DNA of 33,066 nucleotides from JBMNUL01 sp050946255 (GCA_050946255.1 JBMNUL010000009.1:1-33066); one strand, 5' to 3'. Shown: positions 1 to 7,252, numbered from the stretch's first letter. Notes: generated by a model not told the origin, from the sequence alone. A program made the numbers and translations.

Positions 1-663
1 AACCAATCCGCTGATTATCGCGGCATAGAGGGGCAGGTTGACGCCTGGAACGAAGCACATGAACACCCAGATGACAGTGGACCCGACAAGCCCTGCGGCG
101 CAACCCTCCCAAGACTTCTTTGGGGAGATCCTGGGCGCCATCCTGTGCCTGCCGAGCCTCGATCCCCAGACAAACGCCATCGTGTCGTTGCCCCAGATCG
201 CGAAGATCACGATCGTCGCGAGCACGCCTCCCCAAATCCCGGGCTGCGACAACCTGATCATCACGATTGATGTCAGCATCAGCCCGGTGTAAAGAGAGCT
301 GAACACGGTGATTGCGGCGTCAGTGATCCTCGCACGCGGATAGGCGACATACCAGCCGAGCACGACTGCGATGATCATCAACGTGAGAAGGAGAATCCCG
401 TAGTAGCCAATCCAAACAAAGACAATCGGGTAGAGGGCGGCTCCAACCACGCCTATCCACTCGTTGGGAAGCTTGGCGTCGGAGCGAAGGAGCGCGCACA
501 GCTCGTAACAGCACATGGCGGCCAGGACGACGATGAGGATCACCGTCGTTATGTCGCTTATCAGAAGACATGCCAAAACGATGGCACCGAAAATCGCGCC
601 GGTTTTGAACCTGCCGGTGGATTTTCGCTTCTTGTCCTTTTGCTTTTCGGACCGCTTTGCCAC
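1..663 (-). CDS. cdsA: Phosphatidate cytidylyltransferase, 3' end outside window
   Basis: Makes CDP-diacylglycerol from phosphatidic acid and CTP in the membrane, the branch point for phospholipid synthesis. I translated this frame by hand from a GTG at 663; its 221 codons are open to the window edge, so the C-terminus is missing. A basic N-terminus is followed by several hydrophobic membrane segments. The stretch SPKKSWEG, preceded by WGNDTMAF, matches the conserved cytoplasmic region of CdsA enzymes. The GTG shares one base with the uppS stop (TAGTG), indicating translational coupling, and frr-uppS-cdsA is a very common bacterial order. The family-defining C-terminal signature lies beyond the edge and was not seen. 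Confidence 0.9.
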   Translation of the reverse strand, partial: MAKRSEKQKDKKRKSTGRFKTGAIFGAIVLACLLISDITTVILIVVLAAMCCYELCALLRSDAKLPNEWIGVVGAALYPIVFVWIGYYGILLLTLMIIAVVLGWYVAYPRARITDAAITVFSSLYTGLMLTSIVMIRLSQPGIWGGVLATIVIFAIWGNDTMAFVWGSRLGRHRMAPRISPKKSWEGCAAGLVGSTVIWVFMCFVPGVNLPLYAAIISGLV

Positions 664-1439
664 TATACCTTCCCAAATCTCCTGTCGCGTGCCTGATATG
701 ACAGCACGGCTTTGAGCAATTCGTACTTATCGAAATCCGGCCAGAGGATATCCGTGACGTAAAACTCCGAATATGCATTCTGCCAGAGCAGGAAATTCGA
801 GATCCTGAACTCCCCGCTCGTCCGTATCAGCAGATCTGGGTCTGGAATTTCCTTTGTGTAGAGCCTAGACGAAATCATCTGCTCGTCAACATCTTCTGGT
901 GAGATATTCCCCGAGATGGCATCTTTGGTTATCGACCTGACAGCGCGCACGATCTCGTCCCGCCCGCCGTAGTTGACGGCCATGACAAGGCTCATTCCAG
1001 TGTTGTTGGCCGTCTTGTCGATGGCATCTTGGAACGAATCGCGAGTCTCCTTGGGAAGGGCGTCCATATCGCCGATCAGGAGCACCCTGACGTTCTCCTC
1101 GTTCAGCCCATCGGCTTCGGCGGACATGGTGTGGGCGAACAGTTCCATGAGAAGGTCCACCTCATCCTTGGGCCTGTTCCAGTTCTCTGTTGAAAAGGAA
1201 TAGATCGTGAGATAGCGCACACCGAGGTCGCTGCAAGTGCGTATTGCAGCGCGAACGCCCTCGATTCCAGCCTCGTGGCCCTTGCTCCTCGGCAATCCCC
1301 TGGCTTGGGCCCAACGCCCATTGCCGTCCATTATGATTGCGATGTGATTGGGAACTTTGTCGGGATCGTAGTCAGACAGGTCTATTCCATCTGGCAGGTC
1401 GTCAAAGTATTCGGCGGCCCGCTTAGCTGACATGCCCAA
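663..1439 (-). CDS. uppS: Isoprenyl (undecaprenyl) diphosphate synthase
   Basis: A cis-prenyltransferase that condenses isopentenyl diphosphate onto an allylic primer to make the undecaprenyl carrier used for peptidoglycan. The 258-residue length is normal for the family. IAIIMDGNGRWA at residues 33-44 carries the catalytic Asp (D38) and phosphate-binding loop; RTSGEFRISNFLLWQ near residue 206 is the second family signature. It lies 2 bases downstream of frr and overlaps the cdsA start by one base, so the three genes are probably one transcript. Chain length (C50 or C55) cannot be told from sequence alone. Confidence 0.97.
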   Translation of the reverse strand: MGMSAKRAAEYFDDLPDGIDLSDYDPDKVPNHIAIIMDGNGRWAQARGLPRSKGHEAGIEGVRAAIRTCSDLGVRYLTIYSFSTENWNRPKDEVDLLMELFAHTMSAEADGLNEENVRVLLIGDMDALPKETRDSFQDAIDKTANNTGMSLVMAVNYGGRDEIVRAVRSITKDAISGNISPEDVDEQMISSRLYTKEIPDPDLLIRTSGEFRISNFLLWQNAYSEFYVTDILWPDFDKYELLKAVLSYQARDRRFGKV

Positions 1440-1441
1440 GG

Positions 1442-2011
1442 TTAGATCTCCATTACCTCTGCTTCTTTGGCGGAGAACATATCATCGATCTTGGCAACGT
1501 ACTTGTCAGTGAGCTTCTGGATGTCGCTCTTGCCGTCGCGCTCGTCGTCCTCGGTGATGTCCCCTGCCTTGCGGGACTTCTCGAGCTTCGAGTTGGCATC
1601 CCTGCGGGCATTTCTCACTGCGACCTTCGTCTCCTCGGCGTACTTTCCGCACTGCTTCACGAGCTCCTTTCGGCGCTCCTCGGTGGGAGCCGGGAAGGGA
1701 AGCCTGATGGAAGTTCCATCGCTGTTGGGGGTAATTCCGAGGTCGCTGCTTTGGATGGCCTTCTCGATTGGGCCAACGAGCGTCTTGTCCCAAGGCTCCA
1801 CGACGAGCATATGTGCCTCAGGAGTCTTGATAGATGCCACCTGGGTGATTGGAGTCGCAACCCCGTAATAGTCGATGTTGATTCGTTCGAGGTTCTTGGC
1901 AGAAGCCCTACCCGTGCGCACGGTGGAATATTCGCTGGCAAGGTTATCTATAGCCTTGTCCATCGCTTTTCTAGCGCTATCGACGATATCATCCTGTGTC
2001 ATTTCAGCCAC
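1442..2011 (-). CDS. frr: Ribosome recycling factor
   Basis: Splits post-termination ribosomes together with EF-G. The 189-residue length is standard (about 185). Recognisable family sequence includes the N-terminal helix with KAIDNLASEYSTVRTGRAS and the central INIDYYGVATPITQVASI segment, followed by the charged helices of domain I. It is the first gene of the frr-uppS-cdsA unit. About 200 bases separate it from pyrH, enough for its own promoter; a TATAAT box lies roughly 100 bases upstream of the start. Confidence 0.97.
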   Translation of the reverse strand: MAEMTQDDIVDSARKAMDKAIDNLASEYSTVRTGRASAKNLERINIDYYGVATPITQVASIKTPEAHMLVVEPWDKTLVGPIEKAIQSSDLGITPNSDGTSIRLPFPAPTEERRKELVKQCGKYAEETKVAVRNARRDANSKLEKSRKAGDITEDDERDGKSDIQKLTDKYVAKIDDMFSAKEAEVMEI

Positions 2012-2111
2012 ATCCTAATCTCGAACCGTTTCCTGCGGGGCTCGCATGAGCTGCCAGGCTCTGAACCTGTTCCAGCAGCGGCCCATTTCCGTCAAACCGA
2101 AACACTCAACC

Positions 2112-2117
2112 ATTATA
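2112..2117 (-). promoter_or_regulatory. Candidate -10 box for frr-uppS-cdsA
   Basis: A perfect TATAAT on the minus strand in the non-coding gap upstream of frr, giving a predicted leader of about 100 nt. No convincing -35 box is seen at 17 bases upstream (GTTTCT), so this rests on one hexamer. Confidence 0.3.
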
Positions 2118-2210
2118 TATTCAATCCCCATGCCAGAAACAGCGCGTTGCGTCCACAGGTTGAACTTCGGGATTACAGAGGAGAGGCCGGGACCAGAGGA
2201 GTTGTCCGCG

Positions 2211-2924
2211 TTACTCCACCACGGTCCCAACTGGCTCGCCCTTGAGCGCCCTGTAGATGCTGCCCTCCTCGTTGAGGTTGAACACGATCATCGGCATGTT
2301 GTTGTCCATGCAGAGAGAGGTTGCAGTGGAGTCCATGACATGGATGTCCTTGGTGAGCACATCCAGATAGGAGATCCTGTCGAACTTCTTGGCGTTTGGG
2401 TTTTCATTGGGATCGCTGTCGTATACGCCATCGACCTTCGTGGCCTTGAGCATGCACTGGGCGCCGATCTCGCAGGCTCGGAGAGCTGCCGCCGTGTCAG
2501 TCGTGAAGTAGGGGTTTCCTGTCCCGGCGGCGCAGATGACGACCCTACCCTTCTCGAGATGCCTCTCGGCACGGCGCCTGATATAGGGCTCCGCGACCTG
2601 CTGCATCGCAATCGCGCTCATGACCCTGGTGGTCACGCCTAGTTTCTCCAAAGACTCCTGCAAGGCCAGCGCGTTCATGACAGTTGCCAGCATTCCGATG
2701 TTGTCGGCCTGTGCCCTGTCCATGCCCTCCGCGCTAGCAGAGAGACCGCGGAAGATGTTTCCACCTCCTACCACGATCGCGAGTTCCAAACCCCCATCGA
2801 CCAACTGCTTCAACTGCCTTGCAACCTTGTCGAGCATCTTCGGGTCGATACCATATCCCTGCTCGCCCATCAGGGCCTCACCAGAAAGCTTGAGAAGGAC
2901 ACGGTCGTATATGAACTCGCTCAC
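2211..2924 (-). CDS. pyrH: UMP kinase
   Basis: Phosphorylates UMP to UDP with ATP, the committed step towards UTP and CTP; bacterial PyrH is a hexameric amino-acid-kinase-fold enzyme. Near the N-terminus RVLLKLSGEAL is the signature, followed by the glycine-rich VVGGGNIFRG loop and, later, the AAGTGNPYFTTDTAAALRA nucleotide-binding segment. I place the start at a GTG (237 residues) preceded by AAGAGG. The frame is open to an ATG at 2990, but the extra 22 residues have no family counterpart and E. coli PyrH is 241 residues. It sits between tsf and frr, as in many bacteria, with a terminator separating it from tsf. Confidence 0.95.
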   Translation of the reverse strand: MSEFIYDRVLLKLSGEALMGEQGYGIDPKMLDKVARQLKQLVDGGLELAIVVGGGNIFRGLSASAEGMDRAQADNIGMLATVMNALALQESLEKLGVTTRVMSAIAMQQVAEPYIRRRAERHLEKGRVVICAAGTGNPYFTTDTAAALRACEIGAQCMLKATKVDGVYDSDPNENPNAKKFDRISYLDVLTKDIHVMDSTATSLCMDNNMPMIVFNLNEEGSIYRALKGEPVGTVVE

Positions 2925-2989
2925 GGGAACCTCTTTTCGAATCGGATTGCCTTGAATCGGAATCAAGCCCGATTGCCCGGCCTGAAACA

Positions 2990-3018
2990 CACCGCATGTG
3001 GCACCGCATGTGACTATA
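2990..3018 (-). promoter_or_regulatory. Candidate pyrH promoter with tandem 11-bp repeat
   Basis: On the minus strand an extended -10 element, TGGTATAGT (TATAGT at 3013-3018), lies about 90 bases upstream of the pyrH GTG. Directly at and after the expected transcription start, the 11-bp sequence CACCGCATGTG (plus-strand reading) occurs twice, at 2990-3000 and 3002-3012. No clear -35 is present, which an extended -10 can tolerate. The repeat could bind a regulator; this is inference. Confidence 0.4.
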
Positions 3019-3061
3019 CCAAAAAATCAGGTCCCAGAACGCCAACATGAGTCCACATACG

Positions 3062-3101
3062 CAAAAAGCGACCGGAATCTCCATTTGGAAATCCCGGTCG
3101 C
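3062..3101 (-). terminator. Rho-independent terminator of rpsB-tsf
   Basis: Perfect 8-bp GC-rich stem GCGACCGG/CCGGTCGC (3068-3075 with 3094-3101), followed on the minus strand by a run of five T. It lies about 50 bases beyond the tsf stop codon and separates rpsB-tsf from pyrH. Confidence 0.88.
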
Positions 3102-3149
3102 CTGTTTTCCGGCAAACGAGTTGTCCCGATTGAAAATCCGAGCAGGTGC

Positions 3150-4022
3150 CTACTCTGCCTCGCCGAGCACGAACCTGACGAAGGAATTGACATCGATCGT
3201 GTCGCCAACAGCCTTCGCAACCTCGCCCATGAGCTGTCCGACGGTCTTGTCGTTGTCCTTGACAAAGGCCTCCTCGAGCAGGCAGTTCTCCTTGTAGAAC
3301 TTCTCCATACGGCCAGTGGCGATCTTCTCCTGGATGTTCTCGGGCTTCCCGGACTCTGCTGCCTGAGCCTTGTAGATCTCCATTTCGTGAGCCTTGACAT
3401 CGTCGGGCACGGTGTCGCGGGAGACAGACACTGGGTTCATGGCCGCGACCTGCATCGCGACGTCCTTCGAGAACTGGATGAACTCGGGGTTGTCGCCGGT
3501 GGCCTTGTTGCCGATTGCGTAGTCGACGATGATGCCGATCTTCCCACCCATGTGGATGTAGGAAGCGATGTAGCCATCGGACTCGACTTTCTTGAAGCGT
3601 GCGATCTGCATGTTCTCGCCGAGCTTGTGAATCGCGTCGTTGAGGATGTCCTCGACGGTCTCACCGTCAAGCGAGCACTTCTTGAGTGCATCGACATCCG
3701 CAGCATCGTTCTCGAGAACTGCGGTGCAGATCCTGTCTGCATAACCCAGGAACACCTCGTTGGTTCCCACAAAGTCGGTCTCGCAGTTGAGCTCGAGGAT
3801 AGCGCCGACGGTGTGGTCGTCGTTTACCTTGACAATCACGGTGCCCTCGTTGGTTGCGCGTCCTGCCTTCTTGGCAGCCGCTGCCAGCCCATGAGTACGG
3901 AGGATGTCGACGGCCTTGTCGATGTCTCCGTCAGCCTCGACGAGTGCCTTCTTGCACTCCATCATTCCAACACTGGTCATCTCACGCAGCTGCTTGACAA
4001 GTGCGGCTGTAATCTGTGCCAT
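3150..4022 (-). CDS. tsf: Elongation factor Ts
   Basis: Guanine-nucleotide exchange factor that regenerates EF-Tu-GTP. The 290-residue length is typical. The N-terminal UBA-like domain contains LREMTSVGMMECKKAL (residues 13-28), and the ELNCETDFVGTNEVF region (about residue 77 onward) is the second signature. Dimerisation-domain sequence follows to a short acidic end. The ATG is preceded by AAGAGG. It follows rpsB by 107 bases, the near-universal bacterial order, and a strong terminator follows it. Confidence 0.97.
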   Translation of the reverse strand: MAQITAALVKQLREMTSVGMMECKKALVEADGDIDKAVDILRTHGLAAAAKKAGRATNEGTVIVKVNDDHTVGAILELNCETDFVGTNEVFLGYADRICTAVLENDAADVDALKKCSLDGETVEDILNDAIHKLGENMQIARFKKVESDGYIASYIHMGGKIGIIVDYAIGNKATGDNPEFIQFSKDVAMQVAAMNPVSVSRDTVPDDVKAHEMEIYKAQAAESGKPENIQEKIATGRMEKFYKENCLLEEAFVKDNDKTVGQLMGEVAKAVGDTIDVNSFVRFVLGEAE

Positions 4023-4066
4023 TTAAATAACCTCTTTCGTCGTGGTCGTTGTCTTCATTTTCAGAA

Positions 4067-4086
4067 AGCGCCTTGATGCAAGCGCT
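4067..4086 (-). other. Hairpin between rpsB and tsf
   Basis: AGCGC and GCGCT arms plus an internal TTG/CAA pairing with one bulged base form a compact hairpin, followed on the minus strand by only TTTCTG. The weak T-run suggests an attenuator or RNA-stability element that lowers tsf relative to rpsB rather than a full terminator. Confidence 0.35.
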
Positions 4087-4129
4087 AATACCCCATGCCA
4101 TTGGCCCCAGGCCAAAACCCGTGCGGAGA

Positions 4130-4948
4130 TTAGGCCTCCTCGGAGCCCTCGGCAGGAGCCTCCTCTGCAGTCTCGGCAGGAGCGGCCTCCTCGGAGCTCT
4201 CGTCAGCAGCGGCTTCCTCAGTGCCTTCGGCATCCTCATCGGTGAAGTCGGACTCGTCTACCGGCTGAGCTCCCTCTCCGGCAATTGCCGCCTCGGCAAT
4301 GAGCTCGGTAACAAGGGCGATCGAGCGGATTGCATCGTCATTCGATGGAATGCCGTACTCGACCTCATCGGGATCAGCATTGGTGTCCAACATGCCAACC
4401 ACTGGGATTCCGAGGCGGTTGGCCTCCTTGACTGCAATCTCCTCGCGCTTGGTATCGACTACGAACAGCGCATCGGGAAGCGACTTCATGTCTCTGATGC
4501 CGTTGAGGTTGGTCTGGAGCTTGTCGAGCTCCTTGTGGAGCTTGATCTGCTCCTTCTTGGGAAGCGTGGCCATGCGTCCATCGGCATCCATGGCCTCAAG
4601 CTCGGTCATGCGCTTGACGCGCTCGTTGATCGTGACGAAGTTGGTGAGCATGCCGCCGAGCCAACGGGAGTTGACATAGGGCATCTTGCAACGCTCGGCC
4701 TGCTCGGCGATGGTCGCCTGAGCCTGCTTTTTCGTTCCAACGAAGAGAATCTTGCCGCCGCGCGCGGTGAGCTCGGCCACGAAGGAGTAGGTCCTGTCGA
4801 GTGCGACCATGGTCTGCTTCAGGTCGAGGATGTAGATCCCGTTGCGGTCGGTGAAGATGTAGGGCTTCATCTTTGGGTTCCACCTGCGGGTCTGATGGCC
4901 AAAGTGGACACCCGCATCGAGAAGAGTCTTGATAGTGATCGGTTCCAT
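4130..4948 (-). CDS. rpsB: 30S ribosomal protein S2 with acidic C-terminal tail
   Basis: Binds late in 30S assembly, near the mRNA exit side, and helps S1 docking. The first ~226 residues are ordinary S2: MEPITIKTLLDAGVHFGHQT at the start, YIFTDRNGIYILDL, FVGTKKQAQ, SRWLGGMLTNF and the conserved DALFVVDT. The last ~45 residues form an alanine/glutamate-rich tail (AAADESSEEAAPAETAEEA), longer than in E. coli S2 (241 residues) and presumably disordered. Its ATG is preceded by GGAGG. It heads the rpsB-tsf unit; S2 autoregulation through its leader is known in other bacteria, but I see no specific S2 site here. Confidence 0.97.
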   Translation of the reverse strand: MEPITIKTLLDAGVHFGHQTRRWNPKMKPYIFTDRNGIYILDLKQTMVALDRTYSFVAELTARGGKILFVGTKKQAQATIAEQAERCKMPYVNSRWLGGMLTNFVTINERVKRMTELEAMDADGRMATLPKKEQIKLHKELDKLQTNLNGIRDMKSLPDALFVVDTKREEIAVKEANRLGIPVVGMLDTNADPDEVEYGIPSNDDAIRSIALVTELIAEAAIAGEGAQPVDESDFTDEDAEGTEEAAADESSEEAAPAETAEEAPAEGSEEA

Positions 4949-5058
4949 TCAAATACCTCCATTTGTTAGACTTCTGCCCGGTTCAACCCCTGAAATCGCA
5001 ACCTTTCGGCCACTGGCGACCAGAGTCCCCGGACATGCAGATTTACACAAGCTTTTGA

Positions 5059-5088
5059 ATTTTATTCGAATGTGACGTTTCAAAGCAA
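5059..5088 (-). promoter_or_regulatory. Candidate rpsB promoter
   Basis: TTGCTT, an 18-bp spacer and TAAAAT on the minus strand, giving a predicted leader of about 105 nt to the rpsB ATG. Both boxes are near consensus but spacing is at the upper limit; there is no other support. Confidence 0.35.
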
Positions 5089-5165
5089 CATTCTGCGCGC
5101 AATTTTCGTGGAGGAGCAGACTTCGGAGCACATGCGGTCTTGAGATGTGGATAATCGCCAATTCA

Positions 5166-5202
5166 ACCAGTTTCAGATGTTTCCCAAATATTGGAAACTG
5201 GT
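5166..5202. repeat. Inverted repeat with two mutually exclusive pairings
   Basis: ACCAGTTTC (5166-5174) pairs with GAAACTGGT (5194-5202). A middle arm GTTTCC (5179-5184) can instead pair with GGAAAC (5193-5198), so the right arm has two possible partners. No T-run follows on either strand, so it is not a terminator. It lies upstream of the candidate rpsB start and may be a protein-binding site. Confidence 0.5.
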
Positions 5203-5625
5203 ACCCGGAAGGACTCGCAGCTAGATTCCGCACAGTTAGAGGTGGATGATGGCGCCCCGCCAGATTGGAGGCAGAGAGGCGGAAACTTCTCGTACTTGGT
5301 TCTGTCTGGCCCAGTCAAGAGAATCCATGCACGCAATCGAGATCTGAGCTATGGCAAACCATGAAATCACATCGCCACGCAATCGAAATTACCCTCTCTA
5401 AACAGCTGCACGAAGAAAATTTTTCGCATTTTTCGTAAATATGCCCAGAACCTATTGATAAAAGCGAACAGTATGATATATCTTCGCGTCTATGAAAGCG
5501 TTTGGGAGGATGTCTTCGAACTCGAACGGGCATCCGCACAGCATCTGAAGCTGAGTCCAAGAGAGCGCGAAACTGAGGCTGGAAGAACCCGACATCGCTT
5601 CGCGGAAGACTCGGGCTTTTCTCAG

Positions 5626-5658
5626 GTGCACTGGCTGCTTTTCCCAAGTGCACCGGCT
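5626..5658 (+). repeat. Tandem 11-bp repeat before ferredoxin
   Basis: GTGCACTGGCT (5626-5636) and GTGCACCGGCT (5648-5658) differ by one base and start 22 bp apart, about two helical turns, ending just before the ferredoxin ribosome-binding site. Confidence 0.45.
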
Positions 5659-5676
5659 TAGAGATAGGAGTTCAAG

Positions 5677-5865
5677 ATGGCACGTCCGATTATCAACAAA
5701 GACGAATGCACTGCATGCGGCAGCTGCGTAGACGTCTGCCCCCAGGGGGTGCTCGACATCGTGGGTGATACTGTCGCGGTGGTTAACGAGGACGATTGCG
5801 TGGGCTGCGGCGACTGCATGGAAGAGTGCCCGATGGGTGCGATCGAGGACATAGAGGAAGACTAA
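5677..5865 (+). CDS. 2[4Fe-4S] bacterial-type ferredoxin
   Basis: A 62-residue soluble electron carrier of the clostridial type, likely serving pyruvate:ferredoxin oxidoreductase, hydrogenase or similar low-potential enzymes. Two complete CxxCxxCxxxCP motifs are present: C11, C14, C17, C21 and C41, C44, C47, C51. Their near-symmetry reflects the family's internal duplication. The surface is strongly acidic, ending EDIEED. TAGGAG precedes the ATG. It appears monocistronic, with its own upstream gap and a large inverted repeat immediately after it. Whether it partners the hyp-matured hydrogenase is inference. Confidence 0.95.
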   Translation: MARPIINKDECTACGSCVDVCPQGVLDIVGDTVAVVNEDDCVGCGDCMEECPMGAIEDIEED

Positions 5866-5872
5866 CCGGGTC

Positions 5873-5971
5873 TATAATAGAAAAACTTATCCGTGAGCGA
5901 ATCGGCTGGAGGGTGCATGCTGGAATTTCCGTGCGGGGCATGCGCCGGAAACTCTAGCCGATATCGCTCAC
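5873..5971 (+). other. TATAAT box plus long imperfect hairpin: convergent terminator or small RNA
   Basis: A perfect TATAAT (5873-5878) is followed by an inverted repeat. GTGAGCGAATCGGCTGGAG (5893-5911) matches the reverse complement of 5952-5971 with one bulged base and one mismatch. The interior holds a second pairing, GCATGC with GCATGC (5915-5920, 5938-5943). It lies between the ferredoxin stop and the stop of the convergent gene at 5968. There is no good T-run on either side, so it is either an unusual bidirectional terminator or a small structured RNA. It does not match SRP RNA, 6S or tmRNA motifs known to me. Confidence 0.45.
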
Positions 5972-6810
5972 GATTTGCTTCTGCGTATCTCGCGTAAGGC
6001 CGCCCAGGCACTCCGCTTGGCGGAAATATCATCTACCGCGGAGGGGAAATCGTCGAGCAGCACGACCTTCCGCCCGCATGCCCATGCGAATTCGTCCCGC
6101 GTTCCTATTGGGGCATTCTCATCTAGCATATCCCCGTATGACTTCAGGAAAAGCCCACCCGCATTGGAATCGAGCGCGATGACACAAGTCGGGTCGACGA
6201 GTTCCACCGCCGCCCTCAACAGCTTTGGGTCGGCAACGTTTGCAGCCACCTTTCCAAGAGAGTCTGACCTGCCATTGGACTCCCCAACCCAGATTCCCAA
6301 CATACCCTCATCGGAATAGCCAAGAGACTGGAGGGACTTGTGGAGTGCCTCGCCATAGGGAGTCTCCATGAAATTGCCCTCAGGAGTCTCTGACGGACTT
6401 CCGGTCTTCAAGACCACGACGGTTGCAAACGGGTCGCCGAAGACGGCATCGCCATAGCGTCCAATCGCATCCACCCTGAATTCCTCCACTGTGGAAACAA
6501 GATGCACGTCGGAAGCCGAGACGACTGGAGTTTTGGCATTCACGCCTCGACGAGATTTGGAAGAAGTTGCGGCACCACTTCTATTAGATTTGCCAGAAGC
6601 TTCGGCGCGCCTTGAAGAGCTCGAATCGACTGGAGCACGATCGTCTCCCTGCTCGTCCTTTGGTATTCCGCTCCCGTAGATCCTGAACAACTCCTGCTCC
6701 TTTTTCCATGTCCACGCGTCTCTACGGAAAGATGGCAGAAAAGCGTGGAAGGCTGCTTGTGGCGATAGACTATTGCGATGTTCAACAAAGTCAAATGCGC
6801 TTTTCGCCAT
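5968..6810 (-). CDS. Uracil-DNA-glycosylase-superfamily-like protein, function uncertain
   Basis: A 280-residue protein I do not recognise by name. Residues ~1-50 are aromatic and charged, ~50-100 are a serine/arginine/lysine linker that looks disordered, and ~105-280 form one domain. That domain has the order of elements seen in family 4/5 uracil-DNA glycosylases: a loop TGSPSETPEGNFMETPYGEAL where the family has a GPGxxE...PFxGxAG loop, then LLRAAVELVDPTCVIALDSNA like the VxPxxIxxLG strand, then LLDDFPSA where the family has HPS. The catalytic-loop histidine is replaced, so glycosylase activity is doubtful. The ATG has only a weak GGAA upstream. It is divergent from thioredoxin. The superfamily assignment is inference from motif order. 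Confidence 0.5.
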   Translation of the reverse strand: MAKSAFDFVEHRNSLSPQAAFHAFLPSFRRDAWTWKKEQELFRIYGSGIPKDEQGDDRAPVDSSSSRRAEASGKSNRSGAATSSKSRRGVNAKTPVVSASDVHLVSTVEEFRVDAIGRYGDAVFGDPFATVVVLKTGSPSETPEGNFMETPYGEALHKSLQSLGYSDEGMLGIWVGESNGRSDSLGKVAANVADPKLLRAAVELVDPTCVIALDSNAGGLFLKSYGDMLDENAPIGTRDEFAWACGRKVVLLDDFPSAVDDISAKRSAWAALREIRRSKS

Positions 6811-6843
6811 CGGATTCCAATATATCTGCTAATCTGTATCTCA

Positions 6844-6851
6844 ATTATAAA
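6844..6851. promoter_or_regulatory. Overlapping divergent -10 boxes (UDG-like gene / thioredoxin)
   Basis: TATAAT reads on the minus strand at 6849-6844, 34 bases from the UDG-like start, and TATAAA reads on the plus strand at 6846-6851, about 60 bases from the thioredoxin start. Neither has a clear -35, but this is the only AT-rich core in the 99-bp divergent gap. Confidence 0.35.
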
Positions 6852-6909
6852 GAACTGCCCAACTTCCCAAAATATCGGGACAGCGGGACAACGAAATTAG
6901 GAGGTTAAC

Positions 6910-7230
6910 ATGTCCGTTCAGAAGCTTAACTCGCAGAACTTCGACGCATCGGTCCTCAAATCCGACAAGCTCACGTTCGTGGACTTCAGCGCGGTTTGGT
7001 GTGGGCCATGCAAGATGTTCGGACCCATTTTCGATGAGTTCGCCAACGAGAACGGCGACAAGGTCAACTGCGCGTCCATCGACATCGACGAGTCGCGCGA
7101 CATAGCGATGCGCTATGGCATCAATGCGGTTCCGACAACCCTCGTCTTCAAGAATGGCCAGGTCGTGGGCCAGATGGTGGGCCTATCCAACAAGCAGGCC
7201 CTCATCCAGGAGATGTCCAAGCACATCTAG
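6910..7230 (+). CDS. trxA: Thioredoxin
   Basis: Small dithiol-disulfide oxidoreductase of the cytoplasm. At 106 residues it is a single thioredoxin domain. The active site is WCGPCK with W30, C31 and C34, and the cis-proline loop is AVPTT near residue 75. No signal peptide is present. The ribosome-binding site TTAGGAGG is strong. Only 22 bases separate it from hypF, so it probably shares a transcript with the hyp genes. Whether this co-transcription has functional meaning, for example redox maintenance of cysteine-rich HypD and HypF, is inference. Confidence 0.95.
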   Translation: MSVQKLNSQNFDASVLKSDKLTFVDFSAVWCGPCKMFGPIFDEFANENGDKVNCASIDIDESRDIAMRYGINAVPTTLVFKNGQVVGQMVGLSNKQALIQEMSKHI

Positions 7231-7252
7231 TTCCGACATCTAGGTTCGCGAA

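Larger units (their letters stand above)
4949..5676. other. 728-bp non-coding gap between rpsB and ferredoxin
   Basis: No reading frame here resembles a protein. The gap holds the divergent 5' regions of rpsB (left) and the ferredoxin (right). It contains a candidate rpsB promoter (5059-5088), an interlocking inverted repeat (5166-5202), an 11-bp direct repeat (CACGCAATCGA at 5330-5340 and 5376-5386), a weak plus-strand promoter (TTGATA, 16 bp, TATATC at 5455-5482) and a tandem repeat just before the ferredoxin ribosome-binding site. Confidence 0.6.

Noticed and set aside
2015..2230. 71-codon frame between frr and pyrH
   Set aside because: It overlaps the end of pyrH, lacks any motif and spans the likely frr promoter.
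2925..2990. N-terminal extension of pyrH to the ATG at 2990
   Set aside because: The extra residues have no family counterpart, while GTG 2924 has an AAGAGG ribosome-binding site and gives the normal length.
4949..5233. 94-codon minus-strand frame upstream of rpsB
   Set aside because: It has no family resemblance, overlaps the likely rpsB leader and promoter, and has unremarkable codon use.
5455..5661. 68-codon plus-strand frame before the ferredoxin
   Set aside because: It has no ribosome-binding site and no recognisable domain, and it ends inside the tandem repeat; more likely chance.
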